A stretch of 64,000 bases of DNA from Polynucleobacter kasalickyi (GTDB lineage: Bacteria > Pseudomonadota > Gammaproteobacteria > Burkholderiales > Burkholderiaceae): contig NZ_FWXJ01000015.1 of assembly GCF_900176405.1 (NCBI RefSeq), positions 1-64,000 of the forward strand. The letters are read 5' to 3'. The stretch's first letter is position 1; each line of letters opens with the position of its first letter. Positions 36,867 through 50,103 of this stretch are shown piece by piece. The notes beneath the pieces were generated by a model. The model was not told where the DNA came from. It worked only from the letters and a program-made list of their open reading frames with translations, and ran no database searches. The position numbers were made by a program, and so were the translations under genes.

Positions 36867-37828
36867 TGAAAGTTACTAGTAAACTTTTTTATATTCTTTT
36901 GCTTGGGTTTTCTCTAGTTGCTCCGGTAATTATTTATCCGATCTTTTTAATGAAGATTTTGTGTTTTTCTTTATTTGCCGCGGCCTTTAATTTATTGCTG
37001 GGGTATACCGGTTTGTTATCCTTTGGTCATGCAGCCTTTTTGGGGGGGGCCGGATATATTTGCGGTTACTTTATTCGTGATTTAGGGTTTTCACCTGAGG
37101 TTGGTTTATTAGCGGGAACTTCATTTGCTGCTATTTTAGGTTTGATTATGGGTAGTCTGGCGATTCGCCGACAAGGTATATATTTCGCGATGATAACCAT
37201 GGCTTTGGCTCAAATGATTTACTTTATCTTTTTGCAAGCCAAGTTTACGGGTGGTGAAGATGGAATGCAGGGCATTCCTCGTGGTGTTTTTCTTGGCCTA
37301 ATTGATTTAAGTAATGACTTGAACATGTATTATGTTTTCTTACTGTTTACTGTATTAGCTATGCTTTTAATTGCGCGCGTTGTTTCATCGCCTTTCGGTA
37401 AAGTATTATTTGCTATTAAAGAGAATGAACCTAGAGCGATATCTCTTGGATATCAAGTCAATAGATTTAAATTGCTTGCTTTTGTTTTATCTGGTACTTT
37501 GGCGGGGCTTGCTGGAAGTTTACAAGCTTTAATGATGGGCTTTGAAACCTTATCAGATTCACATTGGTCAATGTCAGGCCTAGTAATTCTTATGACTCTA
37601 GTAGGTGGTGTTGGTACACTCATCGGTCCCATTGTTGGTGCGGTTGTAATTACAGTATTAGAGCATAAGGTTGGTGATATTGGGGTGGGTCTTTATAATC
37701 TGACCAACGTCGAGTGGTTTAGATCGCTTGGAGAGTCCGTTACTATTGTAACTGGCTTAATTTTTGTGGTCTGCGTTATGCTGTTTCGCAAAGGAATTGT
37801 AGGCGAAATTTTAGCGAAAATTAAGTAA
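36866..37828 (+). CDS. livM: ABC transporter permease LivM
   Basis: 320 residues, about ten membrane helices. Family signatures are FNLLLGYTGLLSFGHAAFLG and the cytoplasmic coupling segment AIKENEPRAISLGY. It completes the LivGFKHM set in the order G-F-K-H-M. The order differs from the E. coli liv operon and resembles urea/amide-type clusters. Confidence 0.94.
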   Translation: MKVTSKLFYILLLGFSLVAPVIIYPIFLMKILCFSLFAAAFNLLLGYTGLLSFGHAAFLGGAGYICGYFIRDLGFSPEVGLLAGTSFAAILGLIMGSLAIRRQGIYFAMITMALAQMIYFIFLQAKFTGGEDGMQGIPRGVFLGLIDLSNDLNMYYVFLLFTVLAMLLIARVVSSPFGKVLFAIKENEPRAISLGYQVNRFKLLAFVLSGTLAGLAGSLQALMMGFETLSDSHWSMSGLVILMTLVGGVGTLIGPIVGAVVITVLEHKVGDIGVGLYNLTNVEWFRSLGESVTIVTGLIFVVCVMLFRKGIVGEILAKIK

Positions 37829-37836
37829 GTAAAATT

Positions 37837-38637
37837 TTGTCCTTTTCTGAATTTTTTGATGCATCTATATTTTTTCTTGGTGCCTTAGCATTTATTGCTG
37901 GATTTATAGACTCCATTGTTGGTGGTGGAGGCTTAATACAAGTTCCTGCGTTGTTTGTTGCTTTTCCCGGTGAAACCCCAGCAACCTTATTCGGTACCAA
38001 TAAATTAGCTTCCTTGGGCGGCACTGCTGTTGCTGCTAAAAAGTTCCTGTCATCTGTTCAGTTACCAAGGCAAGTTTTTTTGCTTGGTGGTTTATTTGCT
38101 TTATTGGGTTCATTTTTTGGCGCTTGGGCTGTTACCCAAACCCCTGCTAATTTTTTGCGTCAGTGTTTGCCTTTTCTTCTTGTCGCGTTGTTAATATTTA
38201 CTCTTATTAATAAAAATATGGGCATGGTCCATCAGCCCTTTACTAATACTAAGCAAAAATTTTCTCTTTTGGTTTTTGGAACTGGCTTGATTGGTTTCTA
38301 TGATGGGTTTTTTGGTCCCGGAACCGGTATGTTCCTCATGTTTTTATTTGTTCAGTTTCTTGGTTTTGACTTTATTAATGGTGCGGCCGCCACGAAGGTG
38401 ATTAATTGCATAACTAATTTTGCGGCTCTTGCATTGTTTATCCCTACTGGACATATCAATTGGACTATTGCTTTGTGGATGATGTTTTTTAATATTTTAG
38501 GTAGTTTTTCTGGAAGCCGACTTGCGATTGCTAAGGGCAGTACTCTAGTTAGAAAAGTATTTATTCTTGTTGTGATTCTTTTAATCTTAAAAACATCCAA
38601 TGACTCCTACCATTGGTTACAATTGATAACTATTTAA
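37837..38637 (+). CDS. TauE/SafE-family (TSUP) membrane permease
   Basis: 266 residues with about eight membrane helices. The N-terminal repeat has [18 protein letters not shown] and [15 protein letters not shown], and the second repeat [15 protein letters not shown], the paired signature of 4-toluene sulfonate uptake/TauE-like permeases. They export or import sulfur-containing or organic anions; the substrate is not deducible. The start is TTG at 37837, 8 bases after livM, so it is likely cotranscribed. Confidence 0.85.
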   Translation: MSFSEFFDASIFFLGALAFIAGFIDSIVGGGGLIQVPALFVAFPGETPATLFGTNKLASLGGTAVAAKKFLSSVQLPRQVFLLGGLFALLGSFFGAWAVTQTPANFLRQCLPFLLVALLIFTLINKNMGMVHQPFTNTKQKFSLLVFGTGLIGFYDGFFGPGTGMFLMFLFVQFLGFDFINGAAATKVINCITNFAALALFIPTGHINWTIALWMMFFNILGSFSGSRLAIAKGSTLVRKVFILVVILLILKTSNDSYHWLQLITI

Positions 38638-38643
38638 ATTCTT

Positions 38644-38659
38644 TGTTTCACGTGAAACA
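38644..38659. promoter_or_regulatory. parS: parS centromere site (intergenic)
   Basis: The perfect 16-bp palindrome TGTTTCACGTGAAACA, identical to the consensus parS bound by chromosomal ParB. It lies between the TauE-type gene and mnmG, 2.7 kb upstream of parA. Confidence 0.95.
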
Positions 38660-38701
38660 TTGTTTAAGTGTTATTATCTTTTCCCTAAGGGAAATTCATC
38701 T

Positions 38702-40627
38702 ATGGACTATCAAGAAAAATTCGCAGTTATTGTTATAGGCGGTGGTCATGCCGGTTGTGAAGCCGCATTAGCAAGCGCTAGGATGGGGTGTAAAACTTTA
38801 CTTCTCACTCATAATATTGAAACATTGGGTACCATGAGTTGTAATCCATCAATTGGTGGAATTGGTAAAGGGCATTTGGTAAAAGAAATTGATGCGCTAG
38901 GTGGAGCCATGGCTCATATTACCGATTTGTCAGGCATTCAATTTAGGATTCTTAACTCCAGTAAAGGACCCGCTGTACGCGCTACTAGGGCTCAAGCAGA
39001 TCGTGCTCTATATAAGTCGTCAATGCGCACCCTGTTGGAGAATCAACAAAATTTAACTTTATTTCAAGCCGCAGTCGATGACTTAATTGTGGTTGGTGAT
39101 CAAGTGCAAGGTGCAATAACCCAGCTGGGAGTAAAGTTCTATGCCGAGCAAGTTGTATTAACTGCGGGTACTTTCCTGGATGGGAAAATTCATGTGGGCT
39201 TAGATAATCATTCCGGTGGTAGAGCAGGTGATCCTGCTTCGGTTAGACTCTCCTCAAGATTAAAAGAACTTAAATTACCACAAGGTCGTTTAAAAACGGG
39301 TACTCCACCTAGAATTGATGGAAGAACTATCGATTTCTCGGTAATGACTGAACAACCAGGCGATCTGGATCCAGTTCCTGTATTTTCTTTTTTGGGGCGG
39401 CCTGAAGAGCATCCTAAGCAAGTTCCTTGTTGGATTACGCATACTAACGAAAAAACTCACGATATTATTCGTGGTGGTCTGGATCGCTCTCCAATGTATA
39501 CGGGGGTTATTGAGGGGGTTGGTCCTAGATATTGTCCATCAATAGAAGATAAGATACATCGATTCGCCAGCAAAAATAGCCACCAAATATTTTTGGAGCC
39601 TGAGGGGTTGTCTACAAACGAGTTTTATCCAAATGGAATATCAACGAGCCTTCCTTTTGATGTTCAAATTGATTTAGTACATAGTATTCCTGGGTTGGAA
39701 AGCGCTCATATTCTTCGTCCAGGCTATGCGATTGAATATGACTATTTTGATCCTAGGTCTTTAAATCCATCATTAGAGTCTAAAAGTATCAAGGGACTTT
39801 TCTTTGCTGGTCAAATTAATGGTACAACTGGTTATGAAGAGGCTGCCGCTCAGGGTTTGTTGGCAGGAATTAATGCTGGCCTTCATTCGCAAGGTAAGCC
39901 ATCATGGCATCCGTTGCGTAGCGACGCCTACCTTGGCGTTCTCGTAGATGATTTGATTACTAAGGGTGTTCAAGAGCCGTATCGAATGTTTACAAGTCGC
40001 GCTGAGTATCGTCTTAGTTTGCGTGAAGATAATGCAGATATTCGTTTAACTGAGATTGGGCGATCTTTGGGCTTGGTTGGTGATAAGCAGTGGGAGTTTT
40101 TTAGTAGGAAGCTTGAGGGTGTTTCACGTGAAACATCTAGGCTTGCATCAACTTGGGTGTCGCCGAAAAATATTACTCCAGAAGATAGCCTTAGTGTCTT
40201 TGGGCAGGTGTTATCACATGAGTATAGCCTCGCTGAATTGCTCAAGCGGCCAGAAATAACTTATGACCACTTAACAAGCGTTTTAGATGGGCGATGGGCT
40301 AGTTCAGTAAATCAGTATGATGAGCTTTTGCTAAAACAACTGCAGGAGCAGGTGGAGATTGGCATTAAATATCAGGGTTATATTGATCGTCAAACGATTG
40401 AAATTGACCGTCATTCATATTATGAGAATTTAGAGTTGCCAGTTGGTTTAGATTATGGCGATGTGTTGGGGTTGTCAAATGAGGTTCAACAAAAATTAAA
40501 TAAAGGCAAGCCAACAACTTTAGGGCAGGCCTCAAGAATCTCTGGTGTAACTCCAGCTGCAATTTCCCTGTTGTTAGTTCACTTGAAAAGAGGTGTTGGA
40601 AGAAAGGCTCAAACGGATGCAATTTGA
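38702..40627 (+). CDS. mnmG: tRNA uridine-5-carboxymethylaminomethyl modification enzyme MnmG
   Basis: 641 residues from the ATG at 38702 (AAGGGAAA upstream); a TTG at 38660 would read through the parS site and add 14 unconserved residues. FAD binding is at [39 protein letters not shown] and [12 protein letters not shown], both with conserved Cys, are diagnostic. It acts with MnmE on U34. A second parS lies within its coding sequence. Its end overlaps rsmG by 11 bases. Confidence 0.97.
   Translation: MDYQEKFAVIVIGGGHAGCEAALASARMGCKTLLLTHNIETLGTMSCNPSIGGIGKGHLVKEIDALGGAMAHITDLSGIQFRILNSSKGPAVRATRAQADRALYKSSMRTLLENQQNLTLFQAAVDDLIVVGDQVQGAITQLGVKFYAEQVVLTAGTFLDGKIHVGLDNHSGGRAGDPASVRLSSRLKELKLPQGRLKTGTPPRIDGRTIDFSVMTEQPGDLDPVPVFSFLGRPEEHPKQVPCWITHTNEKTHDIIRGGLDRSPMYTGVIEGVGPRYCPSIEDKIHRFASKNSHQIFLEPEGLSTNEFYPNGISTSLPFDVQIDLVHSIPGLESAHILRPGYAIEYDYFDPRSLNPSLESKSIKGLFFAGQINGTTGYEEAAAQGLLAGINAGLHSQGKPSWHPLRSDAYLGVLVDDLITKGVQEPYRMFTSRAEYRLSLREDNADIRLTEIGRSLGLVGDKQWEFFSRKLEGVSRETSRLASTWVSPKNITPEDSLSVFGQVLSHEYSLAELLKRPEITYDHLTSVLDGRWASSVNQYDELLLKQLQEQVEIGIKYQGYIDRQTIEIDRHSYYENLELPVGLDYGDVLGLSNEVQQKLNKGKPTTLGQASRISGVTPAAISLLLVHLKRGVGRKAQTDAI
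40120..40135. promoter_or_regulatory. parS: parS centromere site inside mnmG
   Basis: A second perfect TGTTTCACGTGAAACA, within the mnmG reading frame and encoding part of GVSRETS. It is 1,476 bases from the first copy and 1.2 kb before parA. Two exact copies of a 16-bp palindrome near parAB make chance very unlikely. Confidence 0.95.
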
Positions 40628-41300
40628 TCCATTGGTTTTTGACCAAATAATTGAGGAGGGAAGCCATCAATTTTCTCTAAAGTTGTCAAGACTTCAAGTG
40701 GAGCAATTAAAGACATTTATCAATGAGTTTATTAAGTGGAATGCCGTTCATAATTTAAGCGCAGTAAACTCATTTGAATCTCTAATGAGAGCGCATCTAT
40801 TAGATTCAATGGCGGTAATTTCACCAGTAGATGGTTATCTAAAAAAGTTAAAAAATCTCAGCAAGATGAAGGTTGCCGATTTAGGCTCTGGAGGAGGTTT
40901 TCCTAGTGTGGTGTTGGCGATATTACTGCCACACATCAGTTTTTATGCAATCGAATCTATTAAGAAAAAGACAGCATTTTTGCAAAATATAAAAACTCGA
41001 CTAAAGCTCGAAAACTATGAGGTTGTAGGTCAGCGAATTGAAGTTTATGCCAAACAACAGCCTAATATTTTTGATGCAACAATTTCAAGGGCTTTTACAG
41101 AGTTAAATAATTTTTTGAAATATTCTCAATCTCTGATAAAAGAGGACTCTTACGTATTTGCTATGAAATCTCAAAGAGTTGAAGAGGAATTAAAAGGTGT
41201 AATTGATGAGTGGAACCTCATCGAAAATATCGAATTAAAAATACCAAGTTTTGATGCCTATAGATGTTTATTGGTCATCTCTTCCATGAGAAAATATTAA
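40617..41300 (+). CDS. rsmG: 16S rRNA (guanine-527-N7)-methyltransferase RsmG
   Basis: 227 residues from the ATG at 40617, overlapping mnmG; a TTG at 40593 would add eight residues. The SAM site [16 protein letters not shown], the [11 protein letters not shown] segment and FDATISRAF are RsmG signatures, and [10 protein letters not shown] matches the N-terminal helix. It methylates G527 of 16S rRNA. mnmG-rsmG-parAB is the classical gid-par order. Confidence 0.95.
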   Translation: MQFDPLVFDQIIEEGSHQFSLKLSRLQVEQLKTFINEFIKWNAVHNLSAVNSFESLMRAHLLDSMAVISPVDGYLKKLKNLSKMKVADLGSGGGFPSVVLAILLPHISFYAIESIKKKTAFLQNIKTRLKLENYEVVGQRIEVYAKQQPNIFDATISRAFTELNNFLKYSQSLIKEDSYVFAMKSQRVEEELKGVIDEWNLIENIELKIPSFDAYRCLLVISSMRKY

Positions 41301-41314
41301 AAAAGGGACATATA

Positions 41315-42091
41315 ATGGCACAAGTTTTTTGTATAGCAAATCAAAAGGGTGGGGTGGGAAAAACAACTACGGCGATTAATTTGGCTGCGAGTTTGTCTAC
41401 TTTAAAACAACGTGTTTTGTTAATTGACTTAGATCCACAGGGAAATGCAACCATGGGATCAGGTGTTGATAAACATCAATTAAAAAGCTCTGTGTACCAA
41501 GTGTTACTCGGTTTAGAGGATATACAAAATTCTAAATATCGTTCAGAATCAGGTGGTTACGATGTTCTTCCTGCTAATAGAAATTTAGCAGGTGCTGAAA
41601 TTGAGCTAGTAGATTTTGAGCATAGGGAGTCCCTTCTTAGGGCTGCATTAGCTAAGGAGCATGTTAATTATGATTTTGTTTTGATAGACTGTCCGCCCGC
41701 ATTATCCTTACTCACGCTTAATGGGTTGTGCGCAGCTAATGGTGTAATTGTGCCGATGCAATGCGAGTATTTTGCTTTAGAAGGATTATCAGATTTGGTA
41801 AATAGTATTAAACAAGTTCATGCCAATTTAAACAGTGATCTGAAGATTATTGGTTTATTAAGAGTAATGTTTGATCCTCGGACCGCATTGCAACAACAAG
41901 TGTCAGATCAATTAATTAATCACTTCGGTGACAAAGTTTTTAAGACGGTTATTCCAAGGAATGTTCGCTTAGCCGAAGCCCCGTCCTATGGGTTGCCTGG
42001 GGTCGTTTATGACAAGGCATCAAGGGGGGCAAAAGCTTATGTTGAGTTTGCCCAAGAAATGATTCAACGAGCAGGGATAAAAAATGATTAA
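41315..42091 (+). CDS. parA: Chromosome partitioning ATPase ParA (Soj)
   Basis: 258 residues from the ATG at 41315 with AAAGGGAC upstream; a longer in-frame reading from 41264 would extend back into rsmG. The deviant Walker A is QKGGVGKTTTAINLA and Walker B DFVLIDCPPAL. The nucleoid-binding ATPase forms gradients that move ParB-parS complexes. Its end overlaps parB by 8 bases. Confidence 0.97.
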   Translation: MAQVFCIANQKGGVGKTTTAINLAASLSTLKQRVLLIDLDPQGNATMGSGVDKHQLKSSVYQVLLGLEDIQNSKYRSESGGYDVLPANRNLAGAEIELVDFEHRESLLRAALAKEHVNYDFVLIDCPPALSLLTLNGLCAANGVIVPMQCEYFALEGLSDLVNSIKQVHANLNSDLKIIGLLRVMFDPRTALQQQVSDQLINHFGDKVFKTVIPRNVRLAEAPSYGLPGVVYDKASRGAKAYVEFAQEMIQRAGIKND

Positions 42092-42965
42092 GAAAAAAGG
42101 TTTAGGTAGAGGGCTTGAAGCATTGTTGGGAGAGTCGTTAGATTTGGGCTCTTCAAGCGTTGACAGCGCAGATCAAATTAAGTTTATAAACTTGTCCGAT
42201 TTGCAAAGAGGAAAATATCAACCTCGAATGCAAATGAAAGAAGGTGAGCTACAAGAGCTTTCAGAGAGTATTAAGCAACAGGGCATCATGCAACCTCTGC
42301 TGGTAAGGCAAATTGCTGAGGGTAAATATGAGATTATTGCCGGAGAGCGTCGTTTTCGAGCTGCTGGATTAGCTGGCTTAGAGTCGGTTCCAGCGTTGAT
42401 TAAAAAAGTAGATGATCAAACAGCCGCAGCTATGGCCTTGATCGAAAACATGCAACGTCAAGATTTAAATCCATTAGAAGAGGCTGATGGTTTAGCTAGA
42501 TTAATTTCTGACTTTGGCTTTACTCATGAGCAGGCAGCTAAGGTGGTTGGAAAATCAAGAAGTGCAGTAACGAATTTACTTCGACTTACGCAACTTTCAA
42601 AGCATGTCCAAGCACTTTTAATGGCCGGGGACATCGATATGGGGCATGCTAGAGCAATGTTGAATGTTCCGGCGGCTAGACAGGTTGGTTTGGCTCAAAG
42701 AGTTGCAGCACAAGGCCTTTCCGTCAGAGAAACAGAAAAATTAGCAAATCAAATTATCCAGTCGAGTAAAAAAAATCCAGATGAAATAGCTAAAGTAAAA
42801 ATCATAAAACACGACCCAGATATTCAAAATTTACAAACTAGAATGTCTGACATGATTGGATTAAATGTCGAAATTAAAACAAAATCAAAAGGCGGTGAGA
42901 TCAAAATAAAATTCTCGCACCCTGATGAACTGGATAGTTTTTTAAAGAAATTAGACTTGTCTTAA
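42084..42965 (+). CDS. parB: Chromosome partitioning protein ParB (Spo0J)
   Basis: 293 residues. The N-terminal GLGRGLEALLG is the ParA-interacting motif. The CTPase/ParB-N domain has YQPR and the GERRFRAAGLAG catalytic patch, the helix-turn-helix follows in TQLSKHVQALL, and a C-terminal dimerisation region ends the protein. It loads on parS and spreads as a CTP-dependent clamp. Two parS sites lie 2-3.5 kb upstream. Confidence 0.97.
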   Translation: MIKKKGLGRGLEALLGESLDLGSSSVDSADQIKFINLSDLQRGKYQPRMQMKEGELQELSESIKQQGIMQPLLVRQIAEGKYEIIAGERRFRAAGLAGLESVPALIKKVDDQTAAAMALIENMQRQDLNPLEEADGLARLISDFGFTHEQAAKVVGKSRSAVTNLLRLTQLSKHVQALLMAGDIDMGHARAMLNVPAARQVGLAQRVAAQGLSVRETEKLANQIIQSSKKNPDEIAKVKIIKHDPDIQNLQTRMSDMIGLNVEIKTKSKGGEIKIKFSHPDELDSFLKKLDLS

Positions 42966-42976
42966 AAGGAAAAAAA

Positions 42977-43468
42977 TTGCAACAACACAGAGACGATCCT
43001 GATAAGAATGGGTTATTTGATGATGCTTTTAAGCCGCTAAATGAAGACCAGGCCATAAAATTATTTGGAGAAAACTTAAAACCAAGAATTAATTCTCCTT
43101 GGGAAATAGTTATTTTGCAATGTTATTTGACAATATTGTTTACAATCCTAGTTGCTCTAATTAATGTAAAATTAAAGGTTGAAGGTGTTGTAATTTCAGT
43201 ACTACTTGGATCAATTTTAGGGGTATTCCCTAATGTTGCGTTTATAATGCGTATGAAAATAAGCGAAAGTAATTACAAAGAGTCTGCAGAAAAGTTTGTT
43301 TATACTCTAGTCTCTGCAGAATTCATAAAAATTACACTTTTGTTAATTATCATGTTTCTAGTAGTAAGCAATGTTCCTCAATTGAAGTGGTTACCCTTTT
43401 TGGGTATGTTCATAATTACTTTGCAGGCGAATTGGCTGCGAGGGTTAAAATTGAAGTTTTTACGATAA
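42977..43468 (+). CDS. atpI: ATP synthase accessory subunit AtpI
   Basis: 163 residues with four membrane helices after a charged N-terminus, and the short loop SGS-like ILGVFPNVAFIMRM typical of AtpI in betaproteobacteria. It assists assembly of the c-ring. The start is TTG with AAAGGA upstream. It is the first gene of the atp operon and follows parB by 11 bases. Confidence 0.85.
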   Translation: MQQHRDDPDKNGLFDDAFKPLNEDQAIKLFGENLKPRINSPWEIVILQCYLTILFTILVALINVKLKVEGVVISVLLGSILGVFPNVAFIMRMKISESNYKESAEKFVYTLVSAEFIKITLLLIIMFLVVSNVPQLKWLPFLGMFIITLQANWLRGLKLKFLR

Positions 43469-43481
43469 GTTATCAGGATAA

Positions 43482-44342
<861 letters not shown>

Positions 44343-44382
44343 TTTACGGTTTCATTTTTCATTTTTTATTTTTTAACACTAG

Positions 44383-44661
<279 letters not shown>

Positions 44662-44678
44662 TAATTAGTTATTTGGAA

Positions 44679-44702
44679 AACTACCAGAACAATCTGGTAG
44701 TT
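44679..44702 (+). repeat. 10-bp perfect hairpin between atpE and atpF
   Basis: AACTACCAGA (44679-44688) and TCTGGTAGTT (44693-44702) pair around an ACAA loop. No long U-tract follows, so it is more likely an mRNA 3'-end stabiliser or leaky terminator that raises c-subunit output relative to downstream genes. Confidence 0.65.
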
Positions 44703-44728
44703 ATTAAAATCAACCGAAAGGAAAAGCC

Positions 44729-45199
44729 GTGAATCTGAACGCGACCCTATTCGCGCAAATGGTTGTGTTTTTTATACTTTGGTGGGTAGTGGCTACATTT
44801 GTTTGGCCACCCCTAGTAAAAGCCTTAGATGAAAGAGCAACTAAAATTGCAGATGGTCTTGCTGCAGCAGAAAAAAGCAAGACAGATTTGGAAATTGCCA
44901 CAAAACGTGCTGATCAAGCCTTAGCTGATGCTAAGAATGAAGGTGCTCAAAGAATTGCTGAAGCAGAGAAAAAAGCTCAAATGAGTGCAGATGAGATTAA
45001 GTCAAATGCACAAAATGAAGCAGCTCGTATTATTGCTCAAGCTAAATCTGAAGCAGATCAACAAATAATCCGCGCTAGAGATACTCTTAGGAATGAAGTG
45101 GCTTCTTTAGCCATTAAAGGTGCAGAGCAAATTTTACGCCGTGAGGTAGATCAAAATGCTCATCAAGCACTTTTAGATCAATTGAAAGCTGAGCTCTAA
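44729..45199 (+). CDS. atpF: ATP synthase Fo subunit b
   Basis: 156 residues. One N-terminal membrane helix ([18 protein letters not shown]) and a long Ala/Glu/Lys-rich coiled coil form the peripheral stalk. The start is GTG with AAAGGA upstream. It precedes atpH by one base. Confidence 0.96.
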   Translation: MNLNATLFAQMVVFFILWWVVATFVWPPLVKALDERATKIADGLAAAEKSKTDLEIATKRADQALADAKNEGAQRIAEAEKKAQMSADEIKSNAQNEAARIIAQAKSEADQQIIRARDTLRNEVASLAIKGAEQILRREVDQNAHQALLDQLKAEL

Positions 45200-45200
45200 T

Positions 45201-45737
45201 ATGGCAGATATCGCCACAATAGCACGCCCATACGCAGAAGCATTGTCCGAGTTGGCTAAAGATACTGAATTAGTAAATTGGTCTGAATCTTTGTTCGAGC
45301 TGGCACAGCTAGCCTCACATCCGGACATAGCTTCTTTAGCAAACAACCCAAATGTTTCTATTCAGCAAATTTGTGAGCTTTTGACGACTGGGATAAAGAC
45401 AACTGCAAGTGAACCAATTAAACAGTTCATTAATTTAGTTGCACAGAACCATCGTATTTCTGCGATTCCTGAAATTGCTATACAGTTTGAGCAAATTAAG
45501 AATCAAAGAGAAGGTGCTGCGGAAGTAATGATTACCAGTGCTTTTCCTATTGATGAAGCAACATTGGCAACTTTACTTGCTTCACTAACAAAAAGATTTG
45601 GTGGCAGAAACTTACGTCCAACCGTAACCATAGATCCAGAATTAATTGGTGGTGTGAGAGTTCAGGTTGGCGATGAGGTGTTGGACTCATCAGTAAAGTC
45701 AAGACTACAAGCGATGCAAGCTGCGATGTCAGCTTAA
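45201..45737 (+). CDS. atpH: ATP synthase F1 subunit delta
   Basis: 178 residues: ATIARPYAEALSELA at the N-terminus and the C-terminal DPELIGGVRVQVGDEVLDSSVKSRL signature (given in part: ELIGGVRVQVGDEVLD). It links the b stalk to the alpha-3 beta-3 head. Confidence 0.96.
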   Translation: MADIATIARPYAEALSELAKDTELVNWSESLFELAQLASHPDIASLANNPNVSIQQICELLTTGIKTTASEPIKQFINLVAQNHRISAIPEIAIQFEQIKNQREGAAEVMITSAFPIDEATLATLLASLTKRFGGRNLRPTVTIDPELIGGVRVQVGDEVLDSSVKSRLQAMQAAMSA

Positions 45738-45775
45738 TGAGAATAAACGAAATTAAAAGACCTTAGGAGTTATAA

Positions 45776-47317
45776 ATGCAACTTAACCCATCTGAGATCA
45801 GTGAACTGATCAAAAGTAAAATCAGCGGAGTAGGCGTTGATACAGAAGTTCGTAATCAAGGCACGGTAATATCAGTTACGGACGGAATTTGTCGTATTCA
45901 TGGTCTATCTGGAGTGATGCAAGGTGAAATGTTAGAGTTCCCTAACAATACTTTTGGATTAGCATTGAACCTCGAGCGCGATTCAGTTGGCGCTGTGGTA
46001 TTGGGTGAGTACGAACTGATTTCTGAAGGAGATCCAGTTAAGTGTACAGGCCGTATTTTAGAGGTTCCAGTAGGTCCAGAACTATTAGGTCGTGTTGTTA
46101 ATGCATTAGGTCAGCCAATTGATGGCAAAGGTCCTATTAATGCAAAGTTGACCGACATTATTGAAAAAGTTGCACCGGGCGTTATCGCGCGTCAATCGGT
46201 TAGCCAACCTTTACAAACTGGGTTAAAGTCAATTGATGCAATGGTTCCTGTTGGTCGTGGTCAGCGTGAGTTGATTATTGGCGACAGACAGACTGGTAAA
46301 ACAGCTGTTGCAGTAGATGCAATCATTAATCAAAAAGGTAAAGGCGTATATTGCGTATACGTAGCTATTGGTCAAAAGGCTTCAACAGTAAGTAACGTAG
46401 TTAGAAAGCTTGAAGAACATGGCGCTTTATCTTACACAATCGTAGTTGCCGCCACTGCGTCAGAATCTGCAGCGATGCAATATTTGTCAGCATATTCAGG
46501 TTGTACGATGGGTGAGTATTTCCGTGATCGTGGTGAAGATGCATTGATTGTCTATGATGACTTAACAAAACAAGCTGTAGCATACCGTCAAGTATCATTG
46601 TTGTTGAGAAGACCTCCAGGACGTGAAGCGTTCCCTGGCGATGTGTTTTATCTACACTCAAGACTACTAGAGCGCGCAGCTCGAGTTAATGCTGATTATG
46701 TCGAGAAGTTCACAAATGGTGAAGTAAAAGGTAAAACAGGTTCATTAACTGCATTGCCAATTATTGAAACTCAAGCTGGCGACGTTTCTGCATTCGTTCC
46801 AACTAACGTAATCTCAATTACAGACGGTCAAATTTTCTTGGAAACTGACTTGTTTAACTCTGGTATTCGTCCAGCTATTAACGCCGGTATTTCAGTATCT
46901 CGCGTTGGTGGAGCTGCACAAACTAAAGTTGTAAAGAAAATGTCTGGTGGTATTCGTACGGACTTAGCGCAGTATCGTGAATTAGCAGCTTTTGCTCAAT
47001 TCGCTTCAGATTTGGATGATGCTACACGTAAGCAGTTAGAGCGTGGTCGCAGAGTGACAGAACTTTTAAAGCAAGCTCAATACTCTCCACAACAAGTATG
47101 GCAGTTATCAGCAGTTTTATATGCTGCTAATCATGGATATTTAGATGATGTTGATGTCAAAAATATTCTGCCTTTTGAAAAGGGATTGCTAGAGCACCTC
47201 AAGTCAAAATTTGCTGATTTAGTTGGTCGTATCGAAGATACAAAAGACCTAGGCAAGGATGACGAAGTTGCCCTCAAAGCAGCTGTTGAGGATTACAAGC
47301 GTTCTGCTTCTTTCTAA
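45776..47317 (+). CDS. atpA: ATP synthase F1 subunit alpha
   Basis: 513 residues. The P-loop is [14 protein letters not shown], and the C-terminal catalytic-interface Arg lies in [20 protein letters not shown]. It is the regulatory nucleotide-binding subunit of the head. TTAGGAG precedes the ATG. Confidence 0.98.
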   Translation: MQLNPSEISELIKSKISGVGVDTEVRNQGTVISVTDGICRIHGLSGVMQGEMLEFPNNTFGLALNLERDSVGAVVLGEYELISEGDPVKCTGRILEVPVGPELLGRVVNALGQPIDGKGPINAKLTDIIEKVAPGVIARQSVSQPLQTGLKSIDAMVPVGRGQRELIIGDRQTGKTAVAVDAIINQKGKGVYCVYVAIGQKASTVSNVVRKLEEHGALSYTIVVAATASESAAMQYLSAYSGCTMGEYFRDRGEDALIVYDDLTKQAVAYRQVSLLLRRPPGREAFPGDVFYLHSRLLERAARVNADYVEKFTNGEVKGKTGSLTALPIIETQAGDVSAFVPTNVISITDGQIFLETDLFNSGIRPAINAGISVSRVGGAAQTKVVKKMSGGIRTDLAQYRELAAFAQFASDLDDATRKQLERGRRVTELLKQAQYSPQQVWQLSAVLYAANHGYLDDVDVKNILPFEKGLLEHLKSKFADLVGRIEDTKDLGKDDEVALKAAVEDYKRSASF

Positions 47318-47342
47318 ATTAAGAAGCTAAGGGAGAGCCTCA

Positions 47343-48218
47343 ATGGCTGGAACAAAAGAGATACGAAATAAGATCAAAAGCGTACAAAATACGCGGAAGA
47401 TTACTAAAGCGATGGAAATGGTCGCCGCATCTAAAATGCGTAAAGCGCAAGAACGGATGCGTGCGGCTAGACCTTATGCTGAAAAAGTAAAAACGATTGC
47501 AGCAAATTTAAGTAAAGCTAATCCTGAATACCGTCCTTCTTATTTAGAAACTAGAACTGTAAAAAATGTTGGAGTAATTTTAATAACCACAGACAAAGGT
47601 TTGTGTGGTGGTTTAAATACAAACATTTTAAGAACTCTAGTTAACTCAATGAAAGAATGGTCAGGCAAAGACGTTAATGTTTTATGCACTGCTATTGGTT
47701 CTAAGGGTATTCAGTTTTTAAATAGAGTAAAAGGCAACATCTTATCTCAAGCATCACACATTGGGGACTATCCCCGTTTTGAAGATTTGATTGGGACAAT
47801 AAAAGTTCAATTGGATGCATTTGAAAATCAAGAAGTAGACGAGGTTTATATCGCTTACAACAGATTTATCAACACAATGAAACAAGAAGCTGTTCTCGAA
47901 AAAATCCTGCCAATTTCTGCAGATGAACTTGGTACAAAAGGTGGTGCTAGAGAAGAATCAGGATGGGACTATATCTATGAACCAGATGCTCAAACTGTAA
48001 TTGATGAGCTAGTTAAAAGATACATTGAGTCTTTGATCTATGTTGCTGTTTCAGAAAATATTGCATCAGAACAATCAGCAAGAATGGTTGCCATGAAAGC
48101 TGCTTCTGATAATGCCAAAAATGTTATTAGTGAATTACAACTGGTCTACAACAAAACACGACAAGCTGCCATTACCAAAGAGCTATCAGAAATTGTTGGC
48201 GGAGCAGCCGCTGTTTAA
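47343..48218 (+). CDS. atpG: ATP synthase F1 subunit gamma
   Basis: 291 residues. [26 protein letters not shown] forms the N-terminal rotor helix (key part [18 protein letters not shown]) and [19 protein letters not shown] the C-terminal helix. It is the central rotating shaft. AAGGGAGA precedes the ATG. Confidence 0.97.
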   Translation: MAGTKEIRNKIKSVQNTRKITKAMEMVAASKMRKAQERMRAARPYAEKVKTIAANLSKANPEYRPSYLETRTVKNVGVILITTDKGLCGGLNTNILRTLVNSMKEWSGKDVNVLCTAIGSKGIQFLNRVKGNILSQASHIGDYPRFEDLIGTIKVQLDAFENQEVDEVYIAYNRFINTMKQEAVLEKILPISADELGTKGGAREESGWDYIYEPDAQTVIDELVKRYIESLIYVAVSENIASEQSARMVAMKAASDNAKNVISELQLVYNKTRQAAITKELSEIVGGAAAV

Positions 48219-48241
48219 TTTATAAGAATTGTAAATATTGA

Positions 48242-49660
<1,419 letters not shown>

Positions 49661-49680
49661 TAAAAAAGGTTTAGTGATAC

Positions 49681-50097
49681 ATGTCAACCATACATATTAA
49701 TGTAGTAAGTGCTGAAGAATCCATCTTTTCTGGCGAAGCAAAGTTTGTTTCTTTGCCAGGAGAGTCTGGTGAGCTTGGTATCCTACCTGGACATATTCCA
49801 CTAATTACACGAATTCAACCTGGTCCAGTTCGTATTGAAAAAGAAGACGGAACTGATGAGTTTGTATTCGTGGCTGGTGGTATTTTAGAAGTTCAACCTA
49901 AATGCATTACTGTTTTAGCTGACACGGCAATACGTGGCAAAGATCTCGACGAAGCTAAAGCACTAGAAGCAAAAAGACGAGCAGAAGAGAATTTAGCAAA
50001 TCGTCAATCAGACATTGATTTTGCAACAGCTCAATCTGAATTTGCGATGGCTGCGGCTGAGTTAGCAACAATAGCAAGGTTAAGAAGAAAGAAATAA
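49681..50097 (+). CDS. atpC: ATP synthase F1 subunit epsilon
   Basis: 138 residues. The beta-sandwich domain has [12 protein letters not shown] and [13 protein letters not shown], followed by a C-terminal helical hairpin rich in Ala and Lys. It inhibits wasteful hydrolysis and connects gamma to the c-ring. It ends the atp genes; hemE follows after 6 bases. Confidence 0.97.
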   Translation: MSTIHINVVSAEESIFSGEAKFVSLPGESGELGILPGHIPLITRIQPGPVRIEKEDGTDEFVFVAGGILEVQPKCITVLADTAIRGKDLDEAKALEAKRRAEENLANRQSDIDFATAQSEFAMAAAELATIARLRRKK

Positions 50098-50103
50098 AAT
50101 TCT

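Noticed and set aside
38660..38701. Upstream TTG start for mnmG
   Set aside because: It would place unconserved residues before the FAD motif and overlap the parS region edge; the ATG at 38702 has a good ribosome-binding site.
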